From positions 1 through 10,106 of the forward strand of contig JAUXCK010000063.1 of the NCBI GenBank assembly GCA_030618925.1: DNA of 10,106 bases, in the 5' to 3' direction. Shown one piece after another: positions 1 to 6,119 of the stretch (position 1 is its first letter; every line of letters begins with the position of its first letter). The translations under genes and the position numbers were made by a program. The stretch is from Desulfobacteraceae bacterium (GTDB lineage Bacteria; Desulfobacterota; Desulfobacteria; Desulfobacterales; SURF-7). Below the pieces are notes generated by a model that worked only from the letters and a program-made list of their open reading frames with translations, was not told the DNA's origin and searched no databases.

Positions 1-2
1 AG

Positions 3-59
3 CAGATCGCTCACAACCGGGGTGCACCAGGAAGCACTGTCCTGGAAATCGGCACCTGA
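3..59 (+). CDS. 3' end of a gene, possibly a thiolase-family protein (partial)
   Basis: The third forward frame is open from the window edge and ends in TGA at 57-59, giving 18 residues that read QIAHNRGAPGSTVLEIGT. The HN-x-G-x-PGS-x-V pattern followed by a short hydrophobic end resembles the last strand of thiolase-superfamily proteins, where a His-Asn-x-Gly-Gly type segment precedes the C-terminus. This fits a neighbourhood that has another thiolase at 7616. Only the tail is visible, so the family call is a pattern judgement. The other two forward frames are also open for some distance, at 24 and about 40 codons, so even the coding frame is not certain. Confidence 0.35.
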   Translation, partial: QIAHNRGAPGSTVLEIGT

Positions 60-159
60 AAATAGGAAACCCCTAAAAGAAAAGTTGTACACACAAACCC
101 GGTTGTCATTGAACAACCATAGATAATTCACACCAATTCAAATAATCACAGAATATCTC

Positions 160-173
160 ACAATTTTAATTGT
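160..173. promoter_or_regulatory. Perfect AT-rich inverted repeat, candidate activator site
   Basis: ACAATT-TT-AATTGT is a perfect 6-bp inverted repeat with a 2-bp centre. It lies about 89 bases upstream of the sigma-54 -24 element, roughly -115 relative to the expected start site. That is the distance range where enhancer-binding activators of sigma-54 promoters usually bind. In such AT-rich DNA a repeat of this length can arise by chance, so the role is inference. Confidence 0.25.
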
Positions 174-254
174 AGGCTTTGTTTTATGACAATAAACCCC
201 CAATTATAAAGCAAAAGATAAATATATCAATTAGTTAAATAAATATCAAAAGTA

Positions 255-270
255 TGGCACACCTTTTGCT
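255..270 (+). promoter_or_regulatory. Sigma-54 (RpoN) -24/-12 promoter for the PilZ gene
   Basis: The sequence TGGCACACCTTTTGCT matches the RpoN consensus TGGCAC-R-N4-TTGC-W at every defined position. The GG (256-257) and GC (268-269) dinucleotides are separated by exactly 10 bases. Transcription would start near 280, leaving a leader of about 55 bases before the PilZ start codon at 337. It is the only such match I noticed in a gap between genes. It implies that the PilZ gene needs an ATP-driven enhancer-binding activator, which is not encoded in this window. Confidence 0.8.
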
Positions 271-336
271 AAAATAAAAGCCAACATCACATCATAAATT
301 TACACATTTCCCAAAACTGAATCGAGGGGGGCTAAA

Positions 337-753
337 ATGTACGACAGTCAAAACCAAATAGAAAAACCCATCTGCAATGACATGTATCCGGGCACAATAA
401 AAAATGACCAGAAGGATACGCATTCAGAATCTGAATTGCAGGATAAGCGAAAAGAGTCCAGAAAGGATGTCAATTTGACCGGTGGCTACATCTCAAGCAC
501 ATCAGGAGAGCGGGGATTAATCAATTTAATAAACGTGTCCCATTCCGGACTCCGGTACAGACTGAATACAAACAGGGATTTTTACCCATCCTCTAAAATG
601 CAGATAAAATTTACCCTGGATGACTTTCCATTTACCGTTGTCAGTCGGGAAGCGGTCATCCGGAATATCAACGGACCCTATGTCAGCGCTGAATTTTGTT
701 CTTCAAATCCCCAGGATGGACTGTCTCTCTACCTGGAACAAGGGGAAGAGTAG
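337..753 (+). CDS. Single-domain PilZ protein, likely c-di-GMP receptor
   Basis: This 138-residue cytoplasmic protein has a polar N-terminal tail (about residues 1-35) and one PilZ domain (about 37-130). Both parts of the c-di-GMP-binding signature are present: the RxxxR element (R38, R42) and the N/DxSxxG element (NVSHSG, N66, S68, G71). The beta-rich stretch that follows is typical of the fold. No membrane segment, GGDEF, EAL or response-regulator domain accompanies it, so it would act as a stand-alone receptor that signals through a partner protein. The start is supported by a strong GAGGGG ribosome site at 324-330. It is expressed from a sigma-54 promoter and converges on the oxidoreductase gene with a gap of 33 bases. 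The family call is firm; the process controlled (motility, exopolysaccharide or other) cannot be read from the sequence. Confidence 0.88.
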   Translation: MYDSQNQIEKPICNDMYPGTIKNDQKDTHSESELQDKRKESRKDVNLTGGYISSTSGERGLINLINVSHSGLRYRLNTNRDFYPSSKMQIKFTLDDFPFTVVSREAVIRNINGPYVSAEFCSSNPQDGLSLYLEQGEE

Positions 754-786
754 ATGCAAGGATGCATCAATGTCAGGAAGCATCGA

Positions 787-1938
787 TTAATCCGGCGACT
801 GATCAACTTCTTCGGGTTTTTCTCCAATACGGACCAAAAATGCCTCTCGCCGTTCCTTTGTCCACTGGGAGCAAAAAACCGGTTTTCCGGACATGACCCG
901 TTTCATGCATAGACTGCAGGCAGGTTCACAGCGGTTGATGGGCTCAGACAATTTCCCGGCTGCCTTTTTCGGCCACAAGGGGTCGGCGATGAGCACCCTT
1001 GAAAGACCAATCAAATCTGCAGTACCCTCTGCCAGAATCTTTTCAGCAGCTTCCGGGGTCTGTATGCGGCCGGCAGTTATCACCGGTGTATGGGGCACGG
1101 CTTTCTTGATCTCTCCGGCGTATTTTGCCATAAAACATTCTGTTTTCTCTATTTCTATATATTCAGGAAGCATAAAAGATTCATAGGTGCCGAACGTAAC
1201 GGAGAGATATGCCACACCTCGCTTTGCCAGCTCTTCAGCCCATTTTGAGGATTCGCCAATTTCCAGTCCGCCGGGAATTCCCTCATAGGCCATGAACCGG
1301 TACCCCACCGGATAGTCCCGGCCAACTATTTCCTGAATGGCTTCAAACACACCCAAAGAAAAACGCATGCGATTTTCCAGGCTTCCCCCATATGTGTCAG
1401 TTCTTTTATTGGTGTGGGGTGAAATGAACTGATCAATCAGGTACCCTGTTCCACCATGGATCTCCACCCCGTCGAACCCGGCAGCTTTGACCCGGGCAGC
1501 TGAATCGGCATAGGCCGAAATAGTGCGATCTATGTCCTCAAGTGTCATTTCCCTGGGCGGCGCCCCTTCAGGACCGCCGGTGGGGGCGAGGGGCTCTGGA
1601 GAAAAAGCAAACCGACCGGCATGATTAATCTGCTGCACGGCCAAAACGCCCTGGTCCTTAATAACAGTGACCAGACGGGACAACCCTTCCAGGAATTGAT
1701 CGCCATCGGTCCGGAGTCCGATGGGGAATCCAGCTCCCTCCTGGTTGACGGTTGCACTTTCCACCACGATCATGGCCACACCGGACGAAGCCATCTCCCT
1801 GTAGTGATCCAGGGTCAGCTCGCTTACGGTCCCGCCAGGATTGGCATACCCCACATAGGTCGGTGCCATGGTGACCCGATTCTTAAGGGACAACCCCTTC
1901 ATATCAAAAGATGAAAAAAGAATATTGGATTCCGTCAT
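787..1938 (-). CDS. Old Yellow Enzyme-type FMN/[4Fe-4S] NADH:flavin oxidoreductase, short form
   Basis: This 383-residue FMN-binding TIM barrel belongs to the NADH:flavin oxidoreductase / 2,4-dienoyl-CoA reductase group. Recognisable blocks, in order, are QINHAGR (about 103-109), EIHGGTGYLIDQF with the family's SPHTNKRTDxYGGSLENRMRF (159-193), and the phosphate-binding ITAGR to GLSRVLIADP stretch (287-320). Four cysteines follow the barrel (C337, C341, C344, C356). Spacing x3-x2-x11 is close to the [4Fe-4S] site of FadH and trimethylamine dehydrogenase. Those enzymes continue with about 270 residues of FAD/NAD(P)-binding domains; here the protein stops about 27 residues after the last cysteine, so an external electron donor is likely. 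The substrate is probably an unsaturated acyl-CoA or enone (inference). The start follows an AAGGGAGG ribosome site. It is the second gene of a pair with the upstream hydrolase, 62 bases away. Confidence 0.85.
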   Translation of the reverse strand: MTESNILFSSFDMKGLSLKNRVTMAPTYVGYANPGGTVSELTLDHYREMASSGVAMIVVESATVNQEGAGFPIGLRTDGDQFLEGLSRLVTVIKDQGVLAVQQINHAGRFAFSPEPLAPTGGPEGAPPREMTLEDIDRTISAYADSAARVKAAGFDGVEIHGGTGYLIDQFISPHTNKRTDTYGGSLENRMRFSLGVFEAIQEIVGRDYPVGYRFMAYEGIPGGLEIGESSKWAEELAKRGVAYLSVTFGTYESFMLPEYIEIEKTECFMAKYAGEIKKAVPHTPVITAGRIQTPEAAEKILAEGTADLIGLSRVLIADPLWPKKAAGKLSEPINRCEPACSLCMKRVMSGKPVFCSQWTKERREAFLVRIGEKPEEVDQSPD

Positions 1939-1953
1939 AATGCCTCCCTTGTA

Positions 1954-1978
1954 TAAAAATCCCGGTCTAAAAGGCCGG
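1954..1978 (-). terminator. Possible intrinsic terminator or attenuator between the hydrolase and oxidoreductase genes
   Basis: Read on the minus strand, CCGGCCT-TTT-AGACCGG (1978-1962) can form a 7-bp stem with one mismatch. It is followed by GGGATTTTTATAC, which includes a run of five T. It lies just downstream of the hydrolase stop and upstream of the oxidoreductase ribosome site. It could therefore reduce read-through into the second gene. The stem is short and imperfect, so this is tentative. Confidence 0.3.
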
Positions 1979-2000
1979 AATATAGATTAAACGTCTATTA

Positions 2001-3788
2001 TTACTTCCCTGCAGGAATCACCGGCAGTATTAAATGAGAGGGCCAGTCCTGGCTGTAAAATACCTGCTGTGTGGCTTTCACCATCTCCGTCGTCATTCCA
2101 ATTTTTGCCCCTGTATTCAAATTTCGATCATATCTGGGAAAATCAGAACTGGTCACATGAAGCCTTATTTTATGCCCCTTTTGAAACACATTGCTTGTGG
2201 CGCCCACATTAATTTTGAATTCATAGACCTCATTTTTTTTCAAAAAAGACGGATTTTTCATAGACCATCTGTACCTCGCGCGGATGATGCCGGTGGTAAG
2301 CGGTATTGATAGCCCGTCAGGGGTGACATCCACAAGGCGGGCCACAAAATCAGTATCCCGGGCAGAAGAAGACGCGAATAAAACCAGTGTGATTGGGCCC
2401 GTAATCTCCACATCCCTTTCAAGCGGTGGCGTTGAGTACACCAGCACATCAGACCGCGCTTCAATCGGGCGCTGATCAACCGGTCCTATCCCGGCAGTGT
2501 CGTATAGCAATGCCCCACCGATAGTGGGCACCGGATCAGCCGGATCATAGATAAACACATCATGCTGTTTATGAGCCGGCAACTCCCTGGACAGGCGCCC
2601 ATCGCCCTTTTCACTATTGGCCCTTCCTTTGCTGTGGAGATAATACTTCATGTATGTGGTTCTTTTAAGGGGCCACTCCTTTTCAGAACGCCATTCATTT
2701 TTCCCCATCACAAAAAGCCTCACCGGCAGGTCATCAGCAACACCATTATCGAACCCCTTGAGCCAATAGTCGTACCACCTTAGCATCAGGCCAATCTGCC
2801 CCATAAACCTTGACTCCTTTCCATAGTCCATATCCTCAAATTTGGAATTTGTCCCATGGGTCCAGGGCCCGATGACAATCTGGCTCTTCCGGGCAAGGGG
2901 ACTGCCGCCCGCATTGATGATTCGATCGTAATCCTTAAGCATATTGTCCAGAAAAGGATCATTCCAGCCCGCGATCAGGAGTGCCGGCACCTTGACATGA
3001 GCGATCTTATCATCAACATTCATCGGCTCCCAGAAATCCCCGGGAACAGAATGTTTGATCCACTCGTTATAGATGGGATTGTCGCCGCCCAGCAAGTCAT
3101 CGACCTCGATCAGGGGCAGATGCGTCAGCGCCCTTTCCAGGTCATCTTCATGATAGGATATTTCCCTTTTACTTTTATGGAGGTGGTGCCAGATAAGATT
3201 TTGTTTAAATTTGAAAACCCCGTTTGTCACCCAGAGGCCGTAGGTGCTCTGGGATGTCACCATCGGGATTAATGTTGTCAAACCGGTGTCGTCATAGGGA
3301 GATGCCAGCCACTGGGTTGACCCAAAATAGGACAACCCGAACATGCCCACTTTTCCGCTCGACCAGTCCTGGTCTCTGGCCCACTTCAATGTGTCGACAC
3401 CATCAAAGGCTTCGTTCACAAAGGGATACCACTCCCCTCCGGAATCATATCTTCCCCGTACATCCTGTATGATGGTGACATATCCGTGTGATGCAAAAAT
3501 ACCGCCCTGCAGATCGTATTTGTGTTCTTTTTTACTCTTTCCATATGGCGTTCTAACAACAATAACCGGGTATCGGCCGTCTTTAGCGGGCCGGTAAATG
3601 TCGGCAGCAAGTTTTGTTCCATCCCTTAAAGGGATCATGACATTTTTGTCAATCATAACTGAATGGTCCGGCAAAGGGATGCCGAGGAATACTGCTGCTG
3701 CAGACCATTTTAATTTACTGCACCCGCTGACGGCTAAAAGTATAGAAAGAAAAATGATCGCCAAAAAACTATGTCGTGTCTTTTTCAT
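2001..3788 (-). CDS. CocE/NonD family hydrolase (X-Pro dipeptidyl-peptidase S15-like), lipoprotein
   Basis: This 595-residue secreted alpha/beta-hydrolase opens with a lipoprotein signal: KK-R, a hydrophobic core and the lipobox AVSGC, with lipidated Cys23 followed by Ser. That predicts export and anchoring, probably to the outer membrane. The catalytic parts are complete: the oxyanion Tyr in RTPYGK (Y82), the nucleophile in GLSYFG (S153), the Asp in AGWNDPF (D277) and the His in GPWTHG (H311). The rest matches the cap and C-terminal jelly-roll domain of CocE-type acyl esterases and is of normal family length. Members cleave esters or amides, for example cocaine esterase, glutaryl-7-ACA acylase and X-Pro peptidases; the substrate here is unknown. 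The start is supported by AGGAG eight bases upstream and a near-consensus promoter. It leads a minus-strand pair with the oxidoreductase and diverges from the mutase operon. Confidence 0.88.
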   Translation of the reverse strand: MKKTRHSFLAIIFLSILLAVSGCSKLKWSAAAVFLGIPLPDHSVMIDKNVMIPLRDGTKLAADIYRPAKDGRYPVIVVRTPYGKSKKEHKYDLQGGIFASHGYVTIIQDVRGRYDSGGEWYPFVNEAFDGVDTLKWARDQDWSSGKVGMFGLSYFGSTQWLASPYDDTGLTTLIPMVTSQSTYGLWVTNGVFKFKQNLIWHHLHKSKREISYHEDDLERALTHLPLIEVDDLLGGDNPIYNEWIKHSVPGDFWEPMNVDDKIAHVKVPALLIAGWNDPFLDNMLKDYDRIINAGGSPLARKSQIVIGPWTHGTNSKFEDMDYGKESRFMGQIGLMLRWYDYWLKGFDNGVADDLPVRLFVMGKNEWRSEKEWPLKRTTYMKYYLHSKGRANSEKGDGRLSRELPAHKQHDVFIYDPADPVPTIGGALLYDTAGIGPVDQRPIEARSDVLVYSTPPLERDVEITGPITLVLFASSSARDTDFVARLVDVTPDGLSIPLTTGIIRARYRWSMKNPSFLKKNEVYEFKINVGATSNVFQKGHKIRLHVTSSDFPRYDRNLNTGAKIGMTTEMVKATQQVFYSQDWPSHLILPVIPAGK

Positions 3789-3818
3789 GGTATTTTCTCC
3801 TGAAGATTACAGTCTGAC

Positions 3819-3847
3819 AATATAATCAATGGTTCAAATTGTGTCAA
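3819..3847 (-). promoter_or_regulatory. Sigma-70 type promoter for the hydrolase-oxidoreductase pair
   Basis: On the minus strand a consensus -35 TTGACA (3847-3842) is followed by a 17-base spacer and the -10 hexamer TATATT (3824-3819, five of six matches). Transcription would begin near 3812, giving a leader of about 24 bases that includes the AGGAG ribosome site (3801-3797) before the start codon at 3788. Position, spacing and hexamers all agree. It suggests the secreted hydrolase is expressed by housekeeping polymerase. Confidence 0.7.
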
Positions 3848-3901
3848 GCCGGAACAATTGGCCTGATTTTCTATTTTTTCGCTTTAGCTGCCTTATTTAT
3901 T

Positions 3902-3988
3902 ATGGTATGTAAAAAATCTCATCTATTTGATCCTTGGGCTGATCCTTGGGTTGATCCCTGGTCTGCCCCAGGCTTGAACACAGCCTGA
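3902..3988 (+). other. Short open frame with a (DPWx)3 repeat in the mutase leader; coding status doubtful
   Basis: An ATG at 3902 opens a 28-codon frame ending in TGA at 3986-3988. Its middle reads DPWADPWVDPWS because of the 12-base DNA repeat underneath. No ribosome site precedes the ATG. It lies in the leader between the divergent hydrolase and mutase genes. It could be a leader peptide, but it is equally explained as a by-product of a DNA repeat; I lean to the latter. Confidence 0.2.
3928..3963. repeat. Three tandem 12-base repeats upstream of the mutase gene
   Basis: TGATCCTTGGGC (3928-3939), TGATCCTTGGGT (3940-3951) and TGATCCCTGGTC (3952-3963) are three adjacent near-identical 12-mers. 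A degraded fourth copy may begin at 3964 (TGCCCCAGG). They lie 75-110 bases before the mutase start. The period is close to, but not the same as, one helical turn. They could be repeated binding sites for a regulator or a slippage product. Confidence 0.7.
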
Positions 3989-4007
3989 TTCCAGACCTGA
4001 TTTCAGG
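3984..4007. promoter_or_regulatory. Paired CCTGATTnCAG motif with inverted symmetry, candidate operator of the mutase operon
   Basis: CCTGATTCCAGA (3984-3995) and CCTGATTTCAGG (3996-4007) are consecutive near-repeats of 12 bases. The second is itself a perfect inverted repeat, CCTGA-TT-TCAGG. A further CCTGATTTTC lies at 3862-3871. The pair ends 30 bases before the mutase ATG, overlapping where its promoter would be expected, so a repressor or activator site is a reasonable guess. No clear -10/-35 pair was found on this strand. Confidence 0.35.
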
Positions 4008-4037
4008 TTCCGGCTTTAGGCGAAAAGGACTAAAACA

Positions 4038-6041
4038 ATGGCACAACCAAAAGACAGACCGTGGTTAATGCGGACATATTCAGGCTACGCCAGTGCCAGG
4101 GAGTCGAATCTGCTCTTTCGCACAAATCTGGAAAAGGGTCAAACCGGATTAAGCATTGCCTTTGATCTTCCCACCCAGACAGGATATGATTCTGATCATC
4201 AATTTGCAAAAGGTGAGGTGGGAAAACTGGGGGTGCCCATGCGGACCAGGGAGGACATGGAGGTCCTCTTTCATCAGATTCCTATCGAACAGATGAATAC
4301 ATCCATGACGATCAATGCGCCTGCCGCATGGATTCTCGCCCTCTATCTTTCCACTGCCCAAAGACAGGGGGCAGACATTTCCAAACTCAGGGGGACCACC
4401 CAAAATGATATTCTAAAAGAATACCTGAGCCGGGGAACTTATATTTTCCCGCCCGAACCTTCGGTGCGGCTGGCAGCAGAGGTGATCGGGTTCACACTCA
4501 ATCATATCCCGAAATGGAACCCCATCAATATCTGTTCCTATCATCTCCAGGAAAGCGGCGCCACACCGGTTCAGGAACTGGCATTTACACTGGCAAATGC
4601 CTGTACTGTACTTGATACTGTTAAAGACCACGGCCTTGTTCGTGCTTCGGATTTCCCCAGAGTCGTTGGAAGAATCTCCTTTTTTCTAAATGCCGGCATT
4701 CGCTTTATTGAAGAGATGTGCAAGGTCAGGGTGTTTACGGATATGTGGGATCGCATCTGCAGAGACCGGTACAAGGTAAAAGATCCAAAGCTGAGGCGAT
4801 TCCGTTACGGACTTCAGGTGAACAGCCTGGGGCTTACAGGTCACCAGCCTGAAAACAATATCGCACGAATCATTTATGAACTTCTGGGTGTTGTGCTCAG
4901 CAAAAAGGTTCGCGCCAGATCTGTGCAGCTGCCGGCCTGGAACGAAGCACTTGGACTCCCCAGAAAATGGGACCAGCAGTGGAGCCTGCGCCTGCAGCAG
5001 ATCATGGCCTATGAAACGGACCTGCTCGAATATGAAGATCTTTTTGACGGGTCTGAGGTGATTGCAAAAAAGGAAAAAGAGTTGAGAGAAGCGGCAGAGT
5101 CGGAGCTTGAAAAAATAATGGAAATGGGCGGTGTCATCCGTGCACTCGAGACAGGATATATGAAACAACATCTTGTTAAAAGCAATGCCGGACGGATCAA
5201 TGACATTGAAACCGGCGACCGTATTGTCGTCGGTGTCAACAAATTTCAAGAAGGAGAACCCTCACCCCTTGTGGAAGGATTAAGTGACGCTTTCCTTAAG
5301 GTTGATGAATCCGCCGAAAAAGAACAAATTGAAACCCTTCATCATTATCGAAAAAAAAGGGACGGCAGCAAGGTTGCTTTCGCTCTGGAGAACCTTGTCA
5401 AATCTGTAAAAGCCGGCAAGAATATTATGGAAGTGAGTATTGAATGCGCAGGCGCCGGTGTCACCACCGGCGAATGGACCGATGCCCTCCGGGATGTCTT
5501 TGGCGAATATCGCGCGCCCACAGGCATCAGCGGTGTTTCCACATCAAAAACAGCCATCCAGGAAACCCGCAGTGTGCGGCAAAAGGTAAGCCGGGTGAAC
5601 ACCGCACTGGGACGCAACATAAAAATCCTGATCGGCAAGCCGGGCCTGGACGGTCACTCCAATGGCGCGGAACAGATCGCCATAAAGGCCAGAGATGTGG
5701 GCATGGAGGTCATATATGAAGGTATCCGGCTGACCCCGGAACAAATCGCTGAAAGCGCCCTGCAGGAAGATGTTCATGTTGTCGGCCTGTCCATACTCAG
5801 CGGCTCTCACCTCCGGCTGGTACCGGATGTAATTCGTTGTCTGAAAGAAAGAGGGCTTGAAGAAATACCCGTTGTTCTCGGCGGAATCATCCCCCGGGAT
5901 GACATCAAAAAGATGGATCCGAAAATTGTTCGCAGGGTTTACTCCCCTAAGGATTATAACCTGAACAGCATTATGAGTGATATTGCCGGCATTGTCGCCC
6001 GGGCCAATCATGTCCCCATATCCGATGGTGACACGCAATAG
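4038..6041 (+). CDS. Adenosylcobalamin-dependent acyl-CoA mutase, MeaA/ethylmalonyl-CoA mutase type
   Basis: This 667-residue protein has a catalytic TIM barrel (about 5-500) and a fused C-terminal B12 domain (about 525-655). The B12 domain carries DGHSNG (D538, H540 as lower cobalt ligand), LSILSGSH (584-591) and GG at 615-616. The start DRPWLMRTYSGY and the SYHLQESGATPVQE block resemble MeaA/Ecm proteins more than methylmalonyl-CoA mutase. With a constant offset of 75, the Propionibacterium MutB residues Y89, T195, Q197, R207, Y243 and H244 correspond to Y14, T120, Q122, R132, Y168 and H169. Retention of the Tyr/Arg pair argues for a carboxylated acyl-CoA substrate such as ethylmalonyl- or methylmalonyl-CoA rather than isobutyryl-CoA. 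Its start follows AAAAGGA with 8-base spacing, and it leads the four-gene operon. No crotonyl-CoA carboxylase/reductase or MeaB-type chaperone gene is nearby, so the true substrate is open. Confidence 0.88.
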   Translation: MAQPKDRPWLMRTYSGYASARESNLLFRTNLEKGQTGLSIAFDLPTQTGYDSDHQFAKGEVGKLGVPMRTREDMEVLFHQIPIEQMNTSMTINAPAAWILALYLSTAQRQGADISKLRGTTQNDILKEYLSRGTYIFPPEPSVRLAAEVIGFTLNHIPKWNPINICSYHLQESGATPVQELAFTLANACTVLDTVKDHGLVRASDFPRVVGRISFFLNAGIRFIEEMCKVRVFTDMWDRICRDRYKVKDPKLRRFRYGLQVNSLGLTGHQPENNIARIIYELLGVVLSKKVRARSVQLPAWNEALGLPRKWDQQWSLRLQQIMAYETDLLEYEDLFDGSEVIAKKEKELREAAESELEKIMEMGGVIRALETGYMKQHLVKSNAGRINDIETGDRIVVGVNKFQEGEPSPLVEGLSDAFLKVDESAEKEQIETLHHYRKKRDGSKVAFALENLVKSVKAGKNIMEVSIECAGAGVTTGEWTDALRDVFGEYRAPTGISGVSTSKTAIQETRSVRQKVSRVNTALGRNIKILIGKPGLDGHSNGAEQIAIKARDVGMEVIYEGIRLTPEQIAESALQEDVHVVGLSILSGSHLRLVPDVIRCLKERGLEEIPVVLGGIIPRDDIKKMDPKIVRRVYSPKDYNLNSIMSDIAGIVARANHVPISDGDTQ

Positions 6042-6119
6042 GGCGTTAAAAACCAAAAAGCGCGGCATTCCAACAGGGGTGCTGCAAGATGCACCACACT
6101 TTTTAAGGAGATTTGAATC

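Noticed and set aside
753..790. Palindrome GATGCATC and flanking GATGC/GCATC in the convergent gap, as a bidirectional terminator
   Set aside because: There is no stable GC-rich stem and no T tract on either strand.
3821..3826. TATAAT on the plus strand as a -10 box for the mutase operon
   Set aside because: No acceptable -35 lies 16-18 bases upstream and it is over 200 bases from the gene; it is explained by overlap with the minus-strand -10 of the hydrolase promoter.
4686..5249. 187-codon open frame on the minus strand inside the mutase gene
   Set aside because: It is antisense to a strongly conserved catalytic barrel, shows no recognisable motif and has no own ribosome site; it is a shadow of the mutase codon pattern.
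4038..6041. Assignment as ordinary methylmalonyl-CoA mutase or 2-hydroxyisobutyryl-CoA mutase
   Set aside because: The shorter N-terminus and the sequence style match MeaA/Ecm better than MutB, and the fused B12 domain and retained Tyr/Arg pair do not fit the two-subunit isobutyryl or hydroxyisobutyryl enzymes.
6078..6104. Hairpin GGTGC-N8-GCACC followed by TTTTT between the mutase and the DUF35 fusion, as a terminator
   Set aside because: The stem is only 5 bp with an 8-base loop, the T run is separated by four bases and merges into the ribosome site of the next gene; it is too weak to call and the gene order argues for read-through.
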